A DNA stretch of 64,000 nt from XYD12-FULL-36-8 sp041739035 (GCA_041739035.1 JBGSOQ010000062.1:62001-126000), one strand, 5' to 3'; shown: positions 1 to 9,076, counted from the first letter of the stretch. The notes: generated from the sequence alone by a model not told the origin. Made by a program: numbers and translations.

Positions 1-1194
1 GCTTCTTCCAAATATAGGATGATCTTCGTGTCTGGCAACTCCGGTTAAAAATACTGTTTCATTATTCAGATAAAACTTATCGCTGGCAACTTCCAATTTT
101 CTTATTCCAAATTGAGTATAATATTCATCAACAACATTTCCATCAACACTTAACTTAACCTTCATTACATACAAATTCGGATTTTTCATCGACCATAATT
201 TTGGATTAGCAATACTAAGATTTGTCTGCCATACACTTACACTATCACCTAAAACAGAAATTGAATTATTAGTAACTCCGGAAGCAGGCACCGGAACTCC
301 GACTATTTCATGCGCAGATTCCGCATTAAAATTATTTTCATTTATATCAGCCTCAAAAACTTCAACATCAACTGTAACGTTTTTTGTTAGATCAAGATCA
401 TTTGAGATAACAATTGAAGTTTGAAAATCTCCATTAACATTTTGCGGAACTATGTTGGTTCTTAAAACAGAGACTGAATGAGAAAACTCAAGATAAATAT
501 CGTGTATTATTCCCGTATAATTAAACCAATCACAAGCTGTATAAGGAACTATATCATTTCTTGTATTCCATATCGGATTATCAACTCTAACAACAATAAT
601 ATTTTCACCGTTATAGTTCAAAGCCGATGTTACATCAAATGCAAAGGGTGTGTATCCTCCTTCATGATAACCAAGGTAAACATCATTTAACCAAACATCT
701 GCAACATAATTAACTGAATAGAACATAAGTTTTACAAATGTATCTGTCTGCGATGCTGTAACATTGAATTTTTTTCTATACCAAACTCCATCTTGATAGT
801 ATTCAGGAACATCCGGATAAGTATTCATTGTGTTTTCAACAGCTGGTAATGTTTTAGTATCCCAACCACTGTCATCATAAATATAGAGATGTCTATTTGC
901 AGCTTCTGTAATTAAGTTTATATAACCATCAGTATCTCTTTTATCTAATGTGATATTATCATCAGCAGCAAATCTTTGTTTTTTCCAATCACCTTTTAAA
1001 TCAATAATTTCTCTAACATTCTTTTCAAACGATGGGACTGGAAATCCATTTTGATATGGGACTTTAACACCGTTGAAATCTTTCAAAGAAAGCGTTGCAT
1101 CCAAAGTCGCAGTTTGTGAATGTAATAATGCAGTTGTGAAGAAAAATAATAATAATGCCAATACGTATTCAAGTTTTGTTAGTGTTTTAATCAT
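1..1194 (-). CDS. GH2-family glycoside hydrolase (beta-galactosidase/glucuronidase-like), N-terminal part, cut by window edge
   Basis: The reading frame is open for 398 codons from an ATG at 1192-1194 to the window edge, so the C-terminal part, including any catalytic glutamates, lies outside. The product starts with a signal peptide (hydrophobic LALLLFFFTTALLHSQ). A GH2 sugar-binding domain follows, with characteristic text such as VWYRKKFNV, ADVWLNDVYLGYHEGGYTPFAFDV and VVRVDNP. The immunoglobulin-like GH2 domain comes next (NPKLWSMKNPNLYVMKV), and the visible part ends at GVARHEDHP, which is where the TIM barrel begins in this family. It is presumably a secreted or periplasmic exo-glycosidase; substrate cannot be told from this part. 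It lies 174 bp downstream of the sigma-54 regulator in the same direction and could belong to that regulon. Confidence 0.85.
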   Translation of the reverse strand, partial: MIKTLTKLEYVLALLLFFFTTALLHSQTATLDATLSLKDFNGVKVPYQNGFPVPSFEKNVREIIDLKGDWKKQRFAADDNITLDKRDTDGYINLITEAANRHLYIYDDSGWDTKTLPAVENTMNTYPDVPEYYQDGVWYRKKFNVTASQTDTFVKLMFYSVNYVADVWLNDVYLGYHEGGYTPFAFDVTSALNYNGENIIVVRVDNPIWNTRNDIVPYTACDWFNYTGIIHDIYLEFSHSVSVLRTNIVPQNVNGDFQTSIVISNDLDLTKNVTVDVEVFEADINENNFNAESAHEIVGVPVPASGVTNNSISVLGDSVSVWQTNLSIANPKLWSMKNPNLYVMKVKLSVDGNVVDEYYTQFGIRKLEVASDKFYLNNETVFLTGVARHEDHPIFGRS

Positions 1195-1368
1195 ACAGTG
1201 CTCTTTAAATTTTAATTTAGATTAATGTTATAGTGACAACAATAATGCCGCTCGATGTAATATTCAATGTTTTATTACAAATATTTTTTTTGAACGATTA
1301 AACAAACTGAATTTTATTTCTTTATTAAAGTAATAATCCAACTCCCAAATTATTATAAGTAAGAATAA

Positions 1369-2841
1369 CTATGATTCATTTTTCTTAAGTCCTAACTCCT
1401 TTGCCATTCTGTAATAATTTGGTGGAGCTAATCCAAGTTTTTTTGCGGCATCAGTATCTGAATCAGAATTAATTCGCACAAACTTAAAATATCTTTCGCG
1501 TAAAACTTTTTCCATATCTTTTAACGGAAGAATGTTTTCAATATTAAAAATATCTCCAAAGCCAAATTCGTTTGCTTCCGGTATGGTTTCCTGAATTCCT
1601 AGTGCACGTTTTGCAAGAAGCGGGGTTATTCTTCCTTCAGAACTGAAAAGCATTCTCTGCACAACATTTTTTAATTCTCTAACGTTGCCGGGCCACTCAT
1701 AATTCATAAATACTTTCATTGTTTCATCAGGAATTTCAGGCTTGTCCTTGCTCATATCTATGCTTATGCTGGATAAAAAATAATCAATTAATAAGGGGAT
1801 ATCAGTTACACGTTTTTTTAGATCCGGTACGAAGATTGGTAGTACATTCAATCTGTAATAAAGATCTTCCCTGAATCTTTTTTCCTTCACTTCTTCTTCA
1901 ACATTCCTGTTTGTTGCAGCGATTATTCGGACATCAACTTTTATTTTTTCGGTTCTACCTATCTTTTCTATTTCACCTTCCTGAATTACACGAAGTAATT
2001 TTACCTGCGCAGGCAAAGGTAATTCTGTAATCTCGTCTAAAAATATTGTTCCGTGATTTGCAATTTCAAATAATCCAAGTTTCTTTTTATCTGCACCGGT
2101 AAAAGCTCCTTTTTCGTAACCGAACAATTCACTTTCAACTAATTGACTTGGTAAGCTGCCGCAGTTTATTATTACAAAGTTTTCGTATTTACGATCGCTT
2201 GTGTAATGAATATTGAATGCAACCAGTTCTTTACCGGTACCGGATGAGCCTCTGATTAGTGTGTTAACATTACTCTGTGCAAACTTTTTAATTTCTCCTT
2301 TTAGCTCAGTCATTATCGGAGATTCACCAACAATTTTTTTCTGTAATAAAGTATCTTCAACATTTTTGTGAAGCTTTTGGTATGATCTGAACCGTTCACG
2401 CTCCAGCAAACATTTTTCGTGAGCGTTAAATATGCTGAGTATAAAATCAGTGGGCTGATAAATAAACTCTTCAATATCACCCGGATATTTTGTGCAGTAC
2501 CAAAATGCTCCTGCCTTAATAAGTTTATTTGCAAAATTGTAATCAGAAAGATTGATTGTCATTTTTGTTATTACAATTATCTGAACAGAAGTATCAATCT
2601 CTTTAATCTTAGTAATCAGATTTTCACCCATCAATCCGCCGGCAATCTGATAATCCATTATAACAACATCAAATTTGCCTTTTTTACTCTGAAGCAATTC
2701 AAGAGCGGCCATTCCGTTGGAAACAATATCAAGTACTTTAATTCGTTCCTCGAAAGGTTTTACGGTATTCATTACTCTTCTTACATCATAATCTTCATCT
2801 TCAATCAGAAGCAGATTTATTTTCTTACCATCAAATATCAT
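1369..2841 (-). CDS. Sigma-54-dependent response regulator (REC - AAA+ - Fis-type HTH)
   Basis: 490 residues in NtrC-like order. The receiver domain spans about 1-125, with acidic pocket D15/E16, phospho-acceptor D63 in VVIMDYQ and conserved Lys near 118. The AAA+ domain spans about 170-395, with Walker A SSGTGKE (199-205), the sigma-54 contact loop GAFTGA (245-250) and Walker B GTIFLDE (264-270). A short C-terminal helix-turn-helix holds DAAKKLGLAPPNYYRMAKEL. The GAFTGA loop is intact, so it should activate RpoN promoters. It starts 14 bp after the histidine kinase stop and is the last gene of a three-gene sensory operon. Its targets are not shown; glycosidase genes on both sides are the natural candidates. 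Confidence 0.93.
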   Translation of the reverse strand: MIFDGKKINLLLIEDEDYDVRRVMNTVKPFEERIKVLDIVSNGMAALELLQSKKGKFDVVIMDYQIAGGLMGENLITKIKEIDTSVQIIVITKMTINLSDYNFANKLIKAGAFWYCTKYPGDIEEFIYQPTDFILSIFNAHEKCLLERERFRSYQKLHKNVEDTLLQKKIVGESPIMTELKGEIKKFAQSNVNTLIRGSSGTGKELVAFNIHYTSDRKYENFVIINCGSLPSQLVESELFGYEKGAFTGADKKKLGLFEIANHGTIFLDEITELPLPAQVKLLRVIQEGEIEKIGRTEKIKVDVRIIAATNRNVEEEVKEKRFREDLYYRLNVLPIFVPDLKKRVTDIPLLIDYFLSSISIDMSKDKPEIPDETMKVFMNYEWPGNVRELKNVVQRMLFSSEGRITPLLAKRALGIQETIPEANEFGFGDIFNIENILPLKDMEKVLRERYFKFVRINSDSDTDAAKKLGLAPPNYYRMAKELGLKKNES

Positions 2842-2855
2842 TTCACATTTTCCAT

Positions 2856-4334
2856 TTAATTAGAGATTGTTATTGTAAACCGGCATCCGCCTTCATTTAT
2901 ATTCTCAGCATCAATATCCCATCCGCATCTTTTGGATATTTCATAAGCAATGTAGCAACCATAACCGGAGTTTTGCAAACCGGTTTCCTTTGTTGAAACA
3001 TTTTCTAAAAACAGATTTTTTATCCCATTTTCATTTGCAATTAAAAGTTCCTTCTTTATGCCAACACCATTGTCTTCAATAATTATATAAGATTTATTGT
3101 TCTGCTCATCAAATTTAGTTTTACATTTTATAAGAATATTGTTTTCGCCACCGTGATCAATACTATTCTGAATAAGCGGTTCAATAATTTCCCAAACTAC
3201 AAATTCATTAATTGGAACGAGCGGCATTTTGGGATCTGTTTCCATCTTAATTTCATAAACATTCGATTTAGATGTTATCCTCAAAAAGATATTCTCAACA
3301 ATAAACTTAATTACTTCATTCAAATTAGTATGAAACATCTGATTTCGTATAGTCTGCAATGGCGGATCAAACCATTTCATATCGTAAATTACTCGGGAAA
3401 TAAAATTAGAGTACTTAGAAACACGGTACTTAATATCATTAATATTTTCTGCTGATAAAGTTCGAAGATCTTCCTTAATAAATCCCATTATCTTTTCAGC
3501 TTTGTGGTGCGTGTGATAAATTCTTTTTGTAAAAACCAATTCCTTATCGTAATTGATTTGTTTTTTTAGATTCGTTTCATGCTCATCAAAAAGCATTTTT
3601 TGTGTGTCATCTCTTTCCTTTACAGTGTAGGATGAAATGAAATACATAGCCAGCAATCCAAACAAAATAAGCGAAAGATAAATAACAGATGTTTCATCAT
3701 AATTGCTTATAACCGTGTTGCTGATGAAACTAAAATCAGGAGTATTCTGCACATAAATTGCACCGATATATTCACCACGCAAAACAAACGGAACAAAAAT
3801 GTTAAATGTTTTTTTATCGGTAATAATACTTTTTATTTGTTCGGTAGAACTTAATTCGGCTTCAATCTTTTTGTACATCTCAATAATATTTTTTTTCCTG
3901 TCATCCACAGGTTCATTTATTTTTTTATGATCCGAAAGAAAATTGTACAATGCCCTACCATCATCAATTGCGTAAACTTCATCACCGAGTCTGGTAAGTA
4001 TATAAAGCCCCTGTATATTATGTTTAAGCTGCTGCTGACTGAATACAATATTAAAAGCCTGTATAACTTTATTTTCATCTTCCCTGCTGATAACTTCTTT
4101 TGTGTCAATTGATTCGAGTACAAGCTCAAAAGAAGTGGCAGTAAGATTTGCAATTTCTTCCGCGGAATCTTTTTGATACCATTCCTGCGTTGTACTTAAA
4201 AAACTTTTTACTGCCGCTTTGTTAATGAATGAAACAATAAGCTGAAACGCAAACAGAATTATAAAAAGCACAGTAACGTGCTTAAACTCAAAATGATATT
4301 CTTTTATTTTTTCAAAAAATCTTTTTTCGCTCAT
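2856..4334 (-). CDS. Membrane-bound sensor histidine kinase, partner of the sigma-54 regulator
   Basis: 492 residues. Transmembrane helices at about 20-38 and 217-235 bracket a roughly 180-residue extracytoplasmic sensor region without a domain I can name. The cytoplasmic part contains a coiled segment, a histidine-rich stretch (HTHHKAEK, residues 274-281) and a C-terminal HATPase domain: N box EPLIQNSIDHGG, G1 box EDNGVGI and G2-type NSGYGCYIAYE. The dimerisation region does not show the common H-E-x-x-N/T-P phospho-acceptor motif; a histidine among 274-277 is the likeliest site. The start lies 7 bp after the solute-binding protein stop, and the response regulator follows after 14 bp, so the three are surely co-transcribed. 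The likely input is the neighbouring binding protein docking onto the sensor region. Confidence 0.9.
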   Translation of the reverse strand: MSEKRFFEKIKEYHFEFKHVTVLFIILFAFQLIVSFINKAAVKSFLSTTQEWYQKDSAEEIANLTATSFELVLESIDTKEVISREDENKVIQAFNIVFSQQQLKHNIQGLYILTRLGDEVYAIDDGRALYNFLSDHKKINEPVDDRKKNIIEMYKKIEAELSSTEQIKSIITDKKTFNIFVPFVLRGEYIGAIYVQNTPDFSFISNTVISNYDETSVIYLSLILFGLLAMYFISSYTVKERDDTQKMLFDEHETNLKKQINYDKELVFTKRIYHTHHKAEKIMGFIKEDLRTLSAENINDIKYRVSKYSNFISRVIYDMKWFDPPLQTIRNQMFHTNLNEVIKFIVENIFLRITSKSNVYEIKMETDPKMPLVPINEFVVWEIIEPLIQNSIDHGGENNILIKCKTKFDEQNNKSYIIIEDNGVGIKKELLIANENGIKNLFLENVSTKETGLQNSGYGCYIAYEISKRCGWDIDAENINEGGCRFTITISN

Positions 4335-4341
4335 AACATAA

Positions 4342-5658
4342 TCACTTAACTAAAATTGCCTTATCATTAATCTTTTTAGTGGCTTCCTTAAGTGCTTCAT
4401 CAACAGATATTTCTTTCTTTATAGCTTTGTTAAGATAGAAAGACAAAATATCCGAAACATTTGTGTAGCTCTCTAAAAACGGTCTGTGTACTCCTGTTTT
4501 ATAAAGTGTTTTAAAGAATTCAAGTTCAGGATGTTTTTTGATAAACTCTTCATCTTCATAAAGCGTTTTAGTTGTGGGAAGATATCCGCCTTCTTCATAC
4601 ATAATTTTTTGTGATTCTTCACTCAATAAAAACTTGGTAAACTTTATTACTTCAGGAATTCTTTCTGAAAATTTTGAGATCATCAAATTCCAGCCGCCGT
4701 AAACAGAACCGGGTTTTGATGCCGTAAAATGAGGCATTGGAGCCATTCTTAAATTTGATTTCATTTCAGCATTCATAAATTCATTATCATCATCAATCAT
4801 ACTCGGCCAACTTCTTACAAATACTCCGTTATCTTTTGCAAAGAGGTTGTAACTTTCATTCTCTTTTAAGTAAGTAACGCTCTTTGGTGAAGCATTATAC
4901 TTGTTAACAAGATCAACAAGTAACTGAAGTGATTTTTTACCTTCCGGTGTATCTAATTTTAAATTACCGTTTGCATCTACAACCGGATTATTTTGATTTG
5001 CCATTAATTCTGTAAACGAACAGATCAAACCTTCGTAATCATCCGCCTGAAAAATATAAAACGGATTTGTGTTGATGTTAAATCTTTTACTTAACTCGAT
5101 AAACTTTTCCCAGGTAATAGATTCATCAAGCTGTTTTTTTAATTCGGGGTAATCAGAAAATTTTCTGATCAGATCATCTCTGTAAAACATTAAAGCGATG
5201 TCTATATATAAAGGAACGGCAACAAGCGAATCCTTGTAATAACAGGTTTCCAACGCGTTTGGGATAATTGTATTAATTTCTGTGCTGTCTAAAAATTGCT
5301 GTATCGGCACGCCCCATCTTGCAAATCTTGGAACCCAAATTTGATCCACAGAAAAAATATCAATTCTGTTGTTCTTGCTTCTTAAATATCTTGCTAAAAG
5401 TTCTTTGCGTTCGTTTGTACTAAACTTATCGAACGAAAGATTTATAGTTTCTACCCGCAAAGAACCTTTATTCTTTTCATTAAATAAATCTATTACCTTT
5501 TGATGAGCTGAAGAAATGTGATCTACAAAGTAAATTGTTTTTTGCTTGGATGAGTTTTCCGAATCGAATTGGTTTGGTGAAAATATAAATGTAAACAGTA
5601 TAAATACCGTAACCAGTACCGTGCTTAGAATTATGTAAAATATCTTCTCAATGTTCAT
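4342..5658 (-). CDS. ABC-type extracellular solute-binding protein (family 1, sugar type), membrane-anchored, probably a sensor subunit
   Basis: 438 residues resembling family 1 (MalE/UgpB-like) sugar-binding proteins: YFVDHISSAHQKVIDLFNEKN at the N-terminus, then YKDSLVAVPLYIDIALMFYRDD, GVFVRSWPSMIDDDNEFM, PGSVYGGWNLMISKFS and the C-terminal FLLSEESQKIMYEEGGYLPT. The N-terminus is one hydrophobic helix (about 6-27) with no lipobox cysteine, so it looks like an uncleaved anchor. No permease or ATPase genes are next to it. Instead it is the first gene of an operon with a histidine kinase and a sigma-54 regulator. That arrangement suggests ligand sensing rather than transport; the ligand is unknown but probably an oligosaccharide. 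Confidence 0.88.
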   Translation of the reverse strand: MNIEKIFYIILSTVLVTVFILFTFIFSPNQFDSENSSKQKTIYFVDHISSAHQKVIDLFNEKNKGSLRVETINLSFDKFSTNERKELLARYLRSKNNRIDIFSVDQIWVPRFARWGVPIQQFLDSTEINTIIPNALETCYYKDSLVAVPLYIDIALMFYRDDLIRKFSDYPELKKQLDESITWEKFIELSKRFNINTNPFYIFQADDYEGLICSFTELMANQNNPVVDANGNLKLDTPEGKKSLQLLVDLVNKYNASPKSVTYLKENESYNLFAKDNGVFVRSWPSMIDDDNEFMNAEMKSNLRMAPMPHFTASKPGSVYGGWNLMISKFSERIPEVIKFTKFLLSEESQKIMYEEGGYLPTTKTLYEDEEFIKKHPELEFFKTLYKTGVHRPFLESYTNVSDILSFYLNKAIKKEISVDEALKEATKKINDKAILVK

Positions 5659-5819
5659 CTGTATCTAATCCAATTGAATCAGCTTAAATTTTGATTTTAA
5701 TGGCTTAAATATAGAATTTATCTCGCTAAGATTTTTACTGAAACCTGGTCAAAAACGCAGAACAAGAATGGACCTGTCATTATGGGAGTAGGCATTGAGC
5801 TGCATGAAAGACTTTGTAC

Positions 5820-6347
5820 TTAAATAATAGCAATCCCAATTGCAACATAAAAATATCCAAATGGCCTATATGTTAATAAAGTTGAATTTATTCCGCTTTC
5901 TAGCTCTACCGCAAAAGCATTATTCAAATGAAATAAATAATTAACAGAAAATCCGTAAAATGGTACTATTGATTGACCTTCTTCATAAGAGTAGATGGCA
6001 GCCCCCGCGTTAACATTTAAGAATATGTTATTGTTGAATCCAAACTCTGGCGACAATCTAATGTAGGGTAAAAAATAGCTTCTGGAATCACCGAATATAA
6101 TATTACACCCTGGTTCAAATGCAAATTTAACTTGAAAGTTCTGAGAATTACGTTTAAATCCACTGTAATGAAAATTGAAGTTTAAAAAAGGAGATGAACC
6201 CTCACTGCTTATAGAATACCCAGAAATAAAACGAAACCTTGATAAATGTTCAGATTGATTGTCAGTTTCATTAGAAACAGATTGTGCAATACAAAACGGA
6301 AGAATATTTATACTTAATAAAACAATGTACAAAAGTTTTATCATCAA
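5820..6347 (-). CDS. Small predicted outer-membrane beta-barrel protein, function unknown
   Basis: 175 residues with a signal peptide (LLYIVLLSINILPFCIAQS). The rest alternates hydrophobic and polar residues with many aromatic strand ends (FRFISGYSISSEG, FLNFNFHYSGF, YFLPYIRLSPEFGF, FGYFYVAIGIAII), as expected for an eight-stranded or similar small barrel. I do not recognise a named family. It lies upstream of the solute-binding/kinase operon in the same direction, separated by 161 bp, so it may be an independent unit. Confidence 0.6.
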   Translation of the reverse strand: MMIKLLYIVLLSINILPFCIAQSVSNETDNQSEHLSRFRFISGYSISSEGSSPFLNFNFHYSGFKRNSQNFQVKFAFEPGCNIIFGDSRSYFLPYIRLSPEFGFNNNIFLNVNAGAAIYSYEEGQSIVPFYGFSVNYLFHLNNAFAVELESGINSTLLTYRPFGYFYVAIGIAII

Positions 6348-6456
6348 GAAGCCTAACTAATACTTATAAGGATTGTCTTTCACTCAACTATTGGGCAATT
6401 CCTGCTTTTACTTATCCTAAAATTTTCCGTAGTCATAAATCCATAGTGGCAGTCCC

Positions 6457-6471
6457 CCGCTGGTAAAGCGG
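6457..6471. repeat. Short palindrome within a C-rich repeat-like stretch
   Basis: CCGCT / AGCGG arms flank a 5-nt loop. The surrounding text (GTGGCAGTCCCCCGCTGG, then TAAAGCGG) is much more GC-rich than the neighbourhood and resembles a fragment of a dispersed intergenic repeat; no second copy is visible in this window. Confidence 0.4.
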
Positions 6472-6627
6472 TTTAAAGGAGTATTTAGAGTAGAGTAGCA
6501 TAATGTTAAAATCAATGCAGTTGCAAATTAAGATAAAATTAATAGAGCTTCAATCTTTTTTTAGTAAAATAATACTACTTAGTTGGCAAGCATTATTCAG
6601 TTAACTAATTCGTCGTGGTTAATCCTT

Positions 6628-6732
6628 AAAAATGTATTTCTTTATTGTAGGGATCGGACTCCTTATCCGATCCGCATGTAAAATAAAGCACACGGAAAGA
6701 ACCGGAGTTCGTTCCCTACAAAACACATTTTT
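6628..6732. repeat. Long imperfect inverted repeat, MITE- or REP-like
   Basis: The left arm at 6645-6662 (TTGTAGGGATCGGACTCC) pairs with the right arm at 6704-6721 (GGAGTTCGTTCCCTACAA) with two mismatches. The outer pair AAAAATGT (6628-6635) / ACATTTTT (6725-6732) extends the stem. The interior holds a second small palindrome around TCGGACTCCTTATCCGA. Total about 105 bp with AT-rich ends and a GC-rich core, the shape of a non-autonomous dispersed element. No transposase is nearby. Confidence 0.65.
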
Positions 6733-6818
6733 ATTCTTAAACCATTTACATAATTTGCAAATGTAAAAAATCATCTTAAGACAATTTTTAATAAATATCA
6801 TCACCAGAGTAAAAAGTA

Positions 6819-7220
6819 ATGAAAATTAAGAGAATTCTTTTATCATTTACCATATTAATTTTATTAAATGCATGTGATCTTAATGAAGGCCCAACATTGT
6901 TTTATCGTCATATCGTAACACTCGAAACAAATCTTGATAGTTTACACTACAATAAGACTTATCTTAATTCAACAACGGTATACCCTTATACTATAATTAA
7001 TCTCTATGAACCAATTGATCTCAGTGTTTATATAACATTATATCCGGTTCCTGATACTGGTCAAATACATTTTAGTATGTACAGAGGAGAAGGTCATGGT
7101 GATATACCAAGCACAAGTTTTATAGATTCATTAACTATTTACACTCCTATTGACACAACAATGGTTGTTTTTCGTTCAGGTGGAGGAATAGACTCTATAA
7201 TAATCAATCCAGACATTTAA
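6819..7220 (+). CDS. Small lipoprotein, function unknown
   Basis: 133 residues. A lipoprotein signal (ILLSFTILILLNACDLNEGP, lipobox LNAC) is followed by a Thr/Tyr-rich stretch likely to form one beta-sandwich domain (ITLYPVPDTGQIHFSMYRGEG, SLTIYTPIDTTMVVFRSGGG). No family recognised. It stands alone between two non-coding stretches, upstream of the sugar locus and in the same direction. Confidence 0.6.
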   Translation: MKIKRILLSFTILILLNACDLNEGPTLFYRHIVTLETNLDSLHYNKTYLNSTTVYPYTIINLYEPIDLSVYITLYPVPDTGQIHFSMYRGEGHGDIPSTSFIDSLTIYTPIDTTMVVFRSGGGIDSIIINPDI

Positions 7221-7576
7221 TAAAGGTTGCATTCCATCTGTAGTTATTTAAACACCGTGATAACAAGTTTAACGGAATTCATTTCCTTTCAAATCCAATC
7301 AACCTCATTCTCCCACTACTCTTTGCAAGCTTAAAACTCTCAAAATCATTCCTCACAATCGCACTACTTCTGCTGCTTATCAATTTAATAAGCATTATTT
7401 ATTAAAATAATAAGAGAATAAATGCAGCTATTCAAAAAATCTCGTTAGATACACAAGAGAGCAGGTTTAAAAATTAAATATTGGGCATAATAATTGGATA
7501 AGTTTAATGTTTTCAAACAGTAATTGAAGTGTCGGTTTTTACTAACAATATATTTAAACAATTCACGGAGTAACTG
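7221..7576. other. Intergenic region (356 bp) upstream of the sugar-utilisation operon
   Basis: No convincing reading frame. It contains an inverted repeat at 7374-7394 (TGCTTAT / ATAAGCA, 7-nt spacer), followed by an AT-rich tract. A good Shine-Dalgarno (GGAG, 7567-7570) lies 6 nt before the ATG at 7577. This is the expected promoter and control region for the operon starting at 7577. I found no good sigma-54 (-24/-12) match in it. Confidence 0.5.
7374..7394. repeat. Inverted repeat in the leader of the sugar operon, possible operator or hairpin
   Basis: TGCTTAT at 7374-7380 and ATAAGCA at 7388-7394 are perfect inverted copies separated by 7 nt. The position, about 180 bp upstream of the transporter gene, would fit an operator or the terminator of the preceding lipoprotein gene. 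The sequence does not match a known operator that I recognise. Confidence 0.35.
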
Positions 7577-9076
7577 ATGGCGGTTTCATCTCCTTCAACA
7601 ACAAATGTAACATCTGCAAGCGGCGGTAATAATAATTACGGGCCTGCATTAATTGTTCTGACTTCTTTGTTTTTTATGTGGGGCTTTATCACCTGCTTAA
7701 ATGATATTCTGATTCCGCATTTAAAAGCAGTATTTGAGTTGAACTACACACAGGTAATGCTTGTGCAATTTACATTTTTTACTGCCTATGCAATCGTATC
7801 GCTTCCTTCCGGTATGCTGGTTGAAAAGATTGGTTATAAAACCGGTATAATTTTAGGATTATTAATAGCCGCAACAGGAACAGCTTTATTTTACCCTGCT
7901 GCAGGTTACCGTTCTTACGAAATATTTCTTTTAGCTCTTTTCGTTCTTGCCTCGGGAATAACACTTTTACAAGTTGCCGCAAATCCTTACGTAGCAATTT
8001 TAGGAAAACCGGAAACAGCATCAAGCAGATTAAATCTTTCACAAGCTTTCAATTCACTCGGAACAACTATCGCTCCAATTTTTGGATCAATACTCATACT
8101 TTCAATGGCTGTTAAAGGCGCAGATGAATTAGCTAAAATGAGTATGACTGATGTTGAGGCTTATAAACTTATTGAAGCAAGTTCGGTGCAAACTCCATAT
8201 TTAATTCTTACAGGAATGCTTGTAGCAATTGCAATAATGTTTTCGCTCTTCAAACTTCCAAAAATTGAAGCCGCAACTCAATCATCAAGTGAAGCCAATG
8301 GAGTAAGCGGTGATAATAGTCATAAAAGTGCATGGGCATATAAACATTTGGTTTTAGGTGCGGTTGCAATTTTTGTTTATGTAGGTGGTGAAGTTGCTAT
8401 CGGAAGTTTTTTAGTTAATTACTTTAAAGAATTAGTTAATATGCCGGAAGCTGAAGCCGGAACTTATGTTGCTCTTTATTGGGGCGGTGCTATGATTGGA
8501 AGATTCTTCGGTTCAATAACACTTTCAGGAATGACAGATTCAAAAAAGAAAAATATTTATGCGGCACTTGTTTTTGTTTTAGCTTTGGTACTTGCACTTT
8601 ATGTAACAAAAGAATATCAGAACCTTGCAACATTTACTCTATCAGGTATGGGTAAAACTTTAACTTTTCTTGCATTAGTAGCTGTTAACTTTATTGCATT
8701 CAATCTTGGTAAACAAAAACCGGGTAGAACTTTAGCAATACTTGCATTTACTGCGGCATCACTTGTTGTTATTTCTATGTTAACAAACGGTCAGTTTGCA
8801 ATGTGGAGTATTTTGGCTGTCGGATTATTTAACTCAATTATGTTCCCAACAATTTTTACTCTTGCAATTGCCGGATTAGGAAAACACACGGGACAGGGAT
8901 CAGGAATACTTTGTACAGCAATAGTTGGCGGTGCAATTATTCCTTTACTTCAGGGTTTATTAGCAGATAATATTGGTATTCATCATGCTTTCATTTTGCC
9001 TGTATTATGTTATATGTATATAGCATTCTATGGGATGAAAGGTCATATTCCATCTTTTAAAACTGCTAAGGCATGA
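7577..9076 (+). CDS. MFS sugar transporter, FHS (fucose/glucose-galactose:H+ symporter) family
   Basis: 499 residues of multi-spanning membrane protein. The N-terminal signature LTSLFFMWGFITCLNDILIPHLK, followed by SLPSGMLVEKIGYKTGIILGL and LQVAANPYVAILG with SRLNLSQAFNSLGTTIAP, is typical of GluP/FucP-type sugar:proton symporters. About 12 hydrophobic helices are seen, with a central hydrophilic loop near 235-255; the protein is longer than the usual 410-440 residues because of extra hydrophobic sequence in the C-terminal half. It is the first gene of the operon and overlaps the glucokinase gene by 4 bp (ATGA). It probably imports glucose released by the downstream glucosidases; exact sugar is inferred. 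Confidence 0.9.
   Translation: MAVSSPSTTNVTSASGGNNNYGPALIVLTSLFFMWGFITCLNDILIPHLKAVFELNYTQVMLVQFTFFTAYAIVSLPSGMLVEKIGYKTGIILGLLIAATGTALFYPAAGYRSYEIFLLALFVLASGITLLQVAANPYVAILGKPETASSRLNLSQAFNSLGTTIAPIFGSILILSMAVKGADELAKMSMTDVEAYKLIEASSVQTPYLILTGMLVAIAIMFSLFKLPKIEAATQSSSEANGVSGDNSHKSAWAYKHLVLGAVAIFVYVGGEVAIGSFLVNYFKELVNMPEAEAGTYVALYWGGAMIGRFFGSITLSGMTDSKKKNIYAALVFVLALVLALYVTKEYQNLATFTLSGMGKTLTFLALVAVNFIAFNLGKQKPGRTLAILAFTAASLVVISMLTNGQFAMWSILAVGLFNSIMFPTIFTLAIAGLGKHTGQGSGILCTAIVGGAIIPLLQGLLADNIGIHHAFILPVLCYMYIAFYGMKGHIPSFKTAKA

Larger units (their letters stand above)
6348..6818. other. Intergenic region (471 bp) with hairpin-forming repeats
   Basis: Separates divergently oriented genes. It contains a short palindrome at 6457-6471 and a long imperfect inverted repeat at 6628-6732, both listed separately. 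The open frames here on either strand lack any recognisable protein signature and include the inverted repeat, so I do not call a gene. Promoters for 5820-6347 and 6819-7220 should lie here, but I cannot place them with confidence. Confidence 0.6.

Noticed and set aside
2419..2859. Plus-strand open frame over the response regulator
   Set aside because: It is antisense to a gene with intact REC, AAA+ and HTH motifs and has no protein-like signature of its own.
6284..6466. Plus-strand 60-codon frame overlapping the small barrel gene
   Set aside because: It overlaps the signal peptide region of 5820-6347 on the other strand and continues into a repeat; no recognisable features.
6619..6804. Minus-strand 61-codon frame
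   Set aside because: Nearly all of it is the inverted repeat at 6628-6732, so the frame is best explained by the element.
7221..7576. Sigma-54 promoter in front of the sugar operon
   Set aside because: No GG-N10-GC pattern with a reasonable -24/-12 match was seen.
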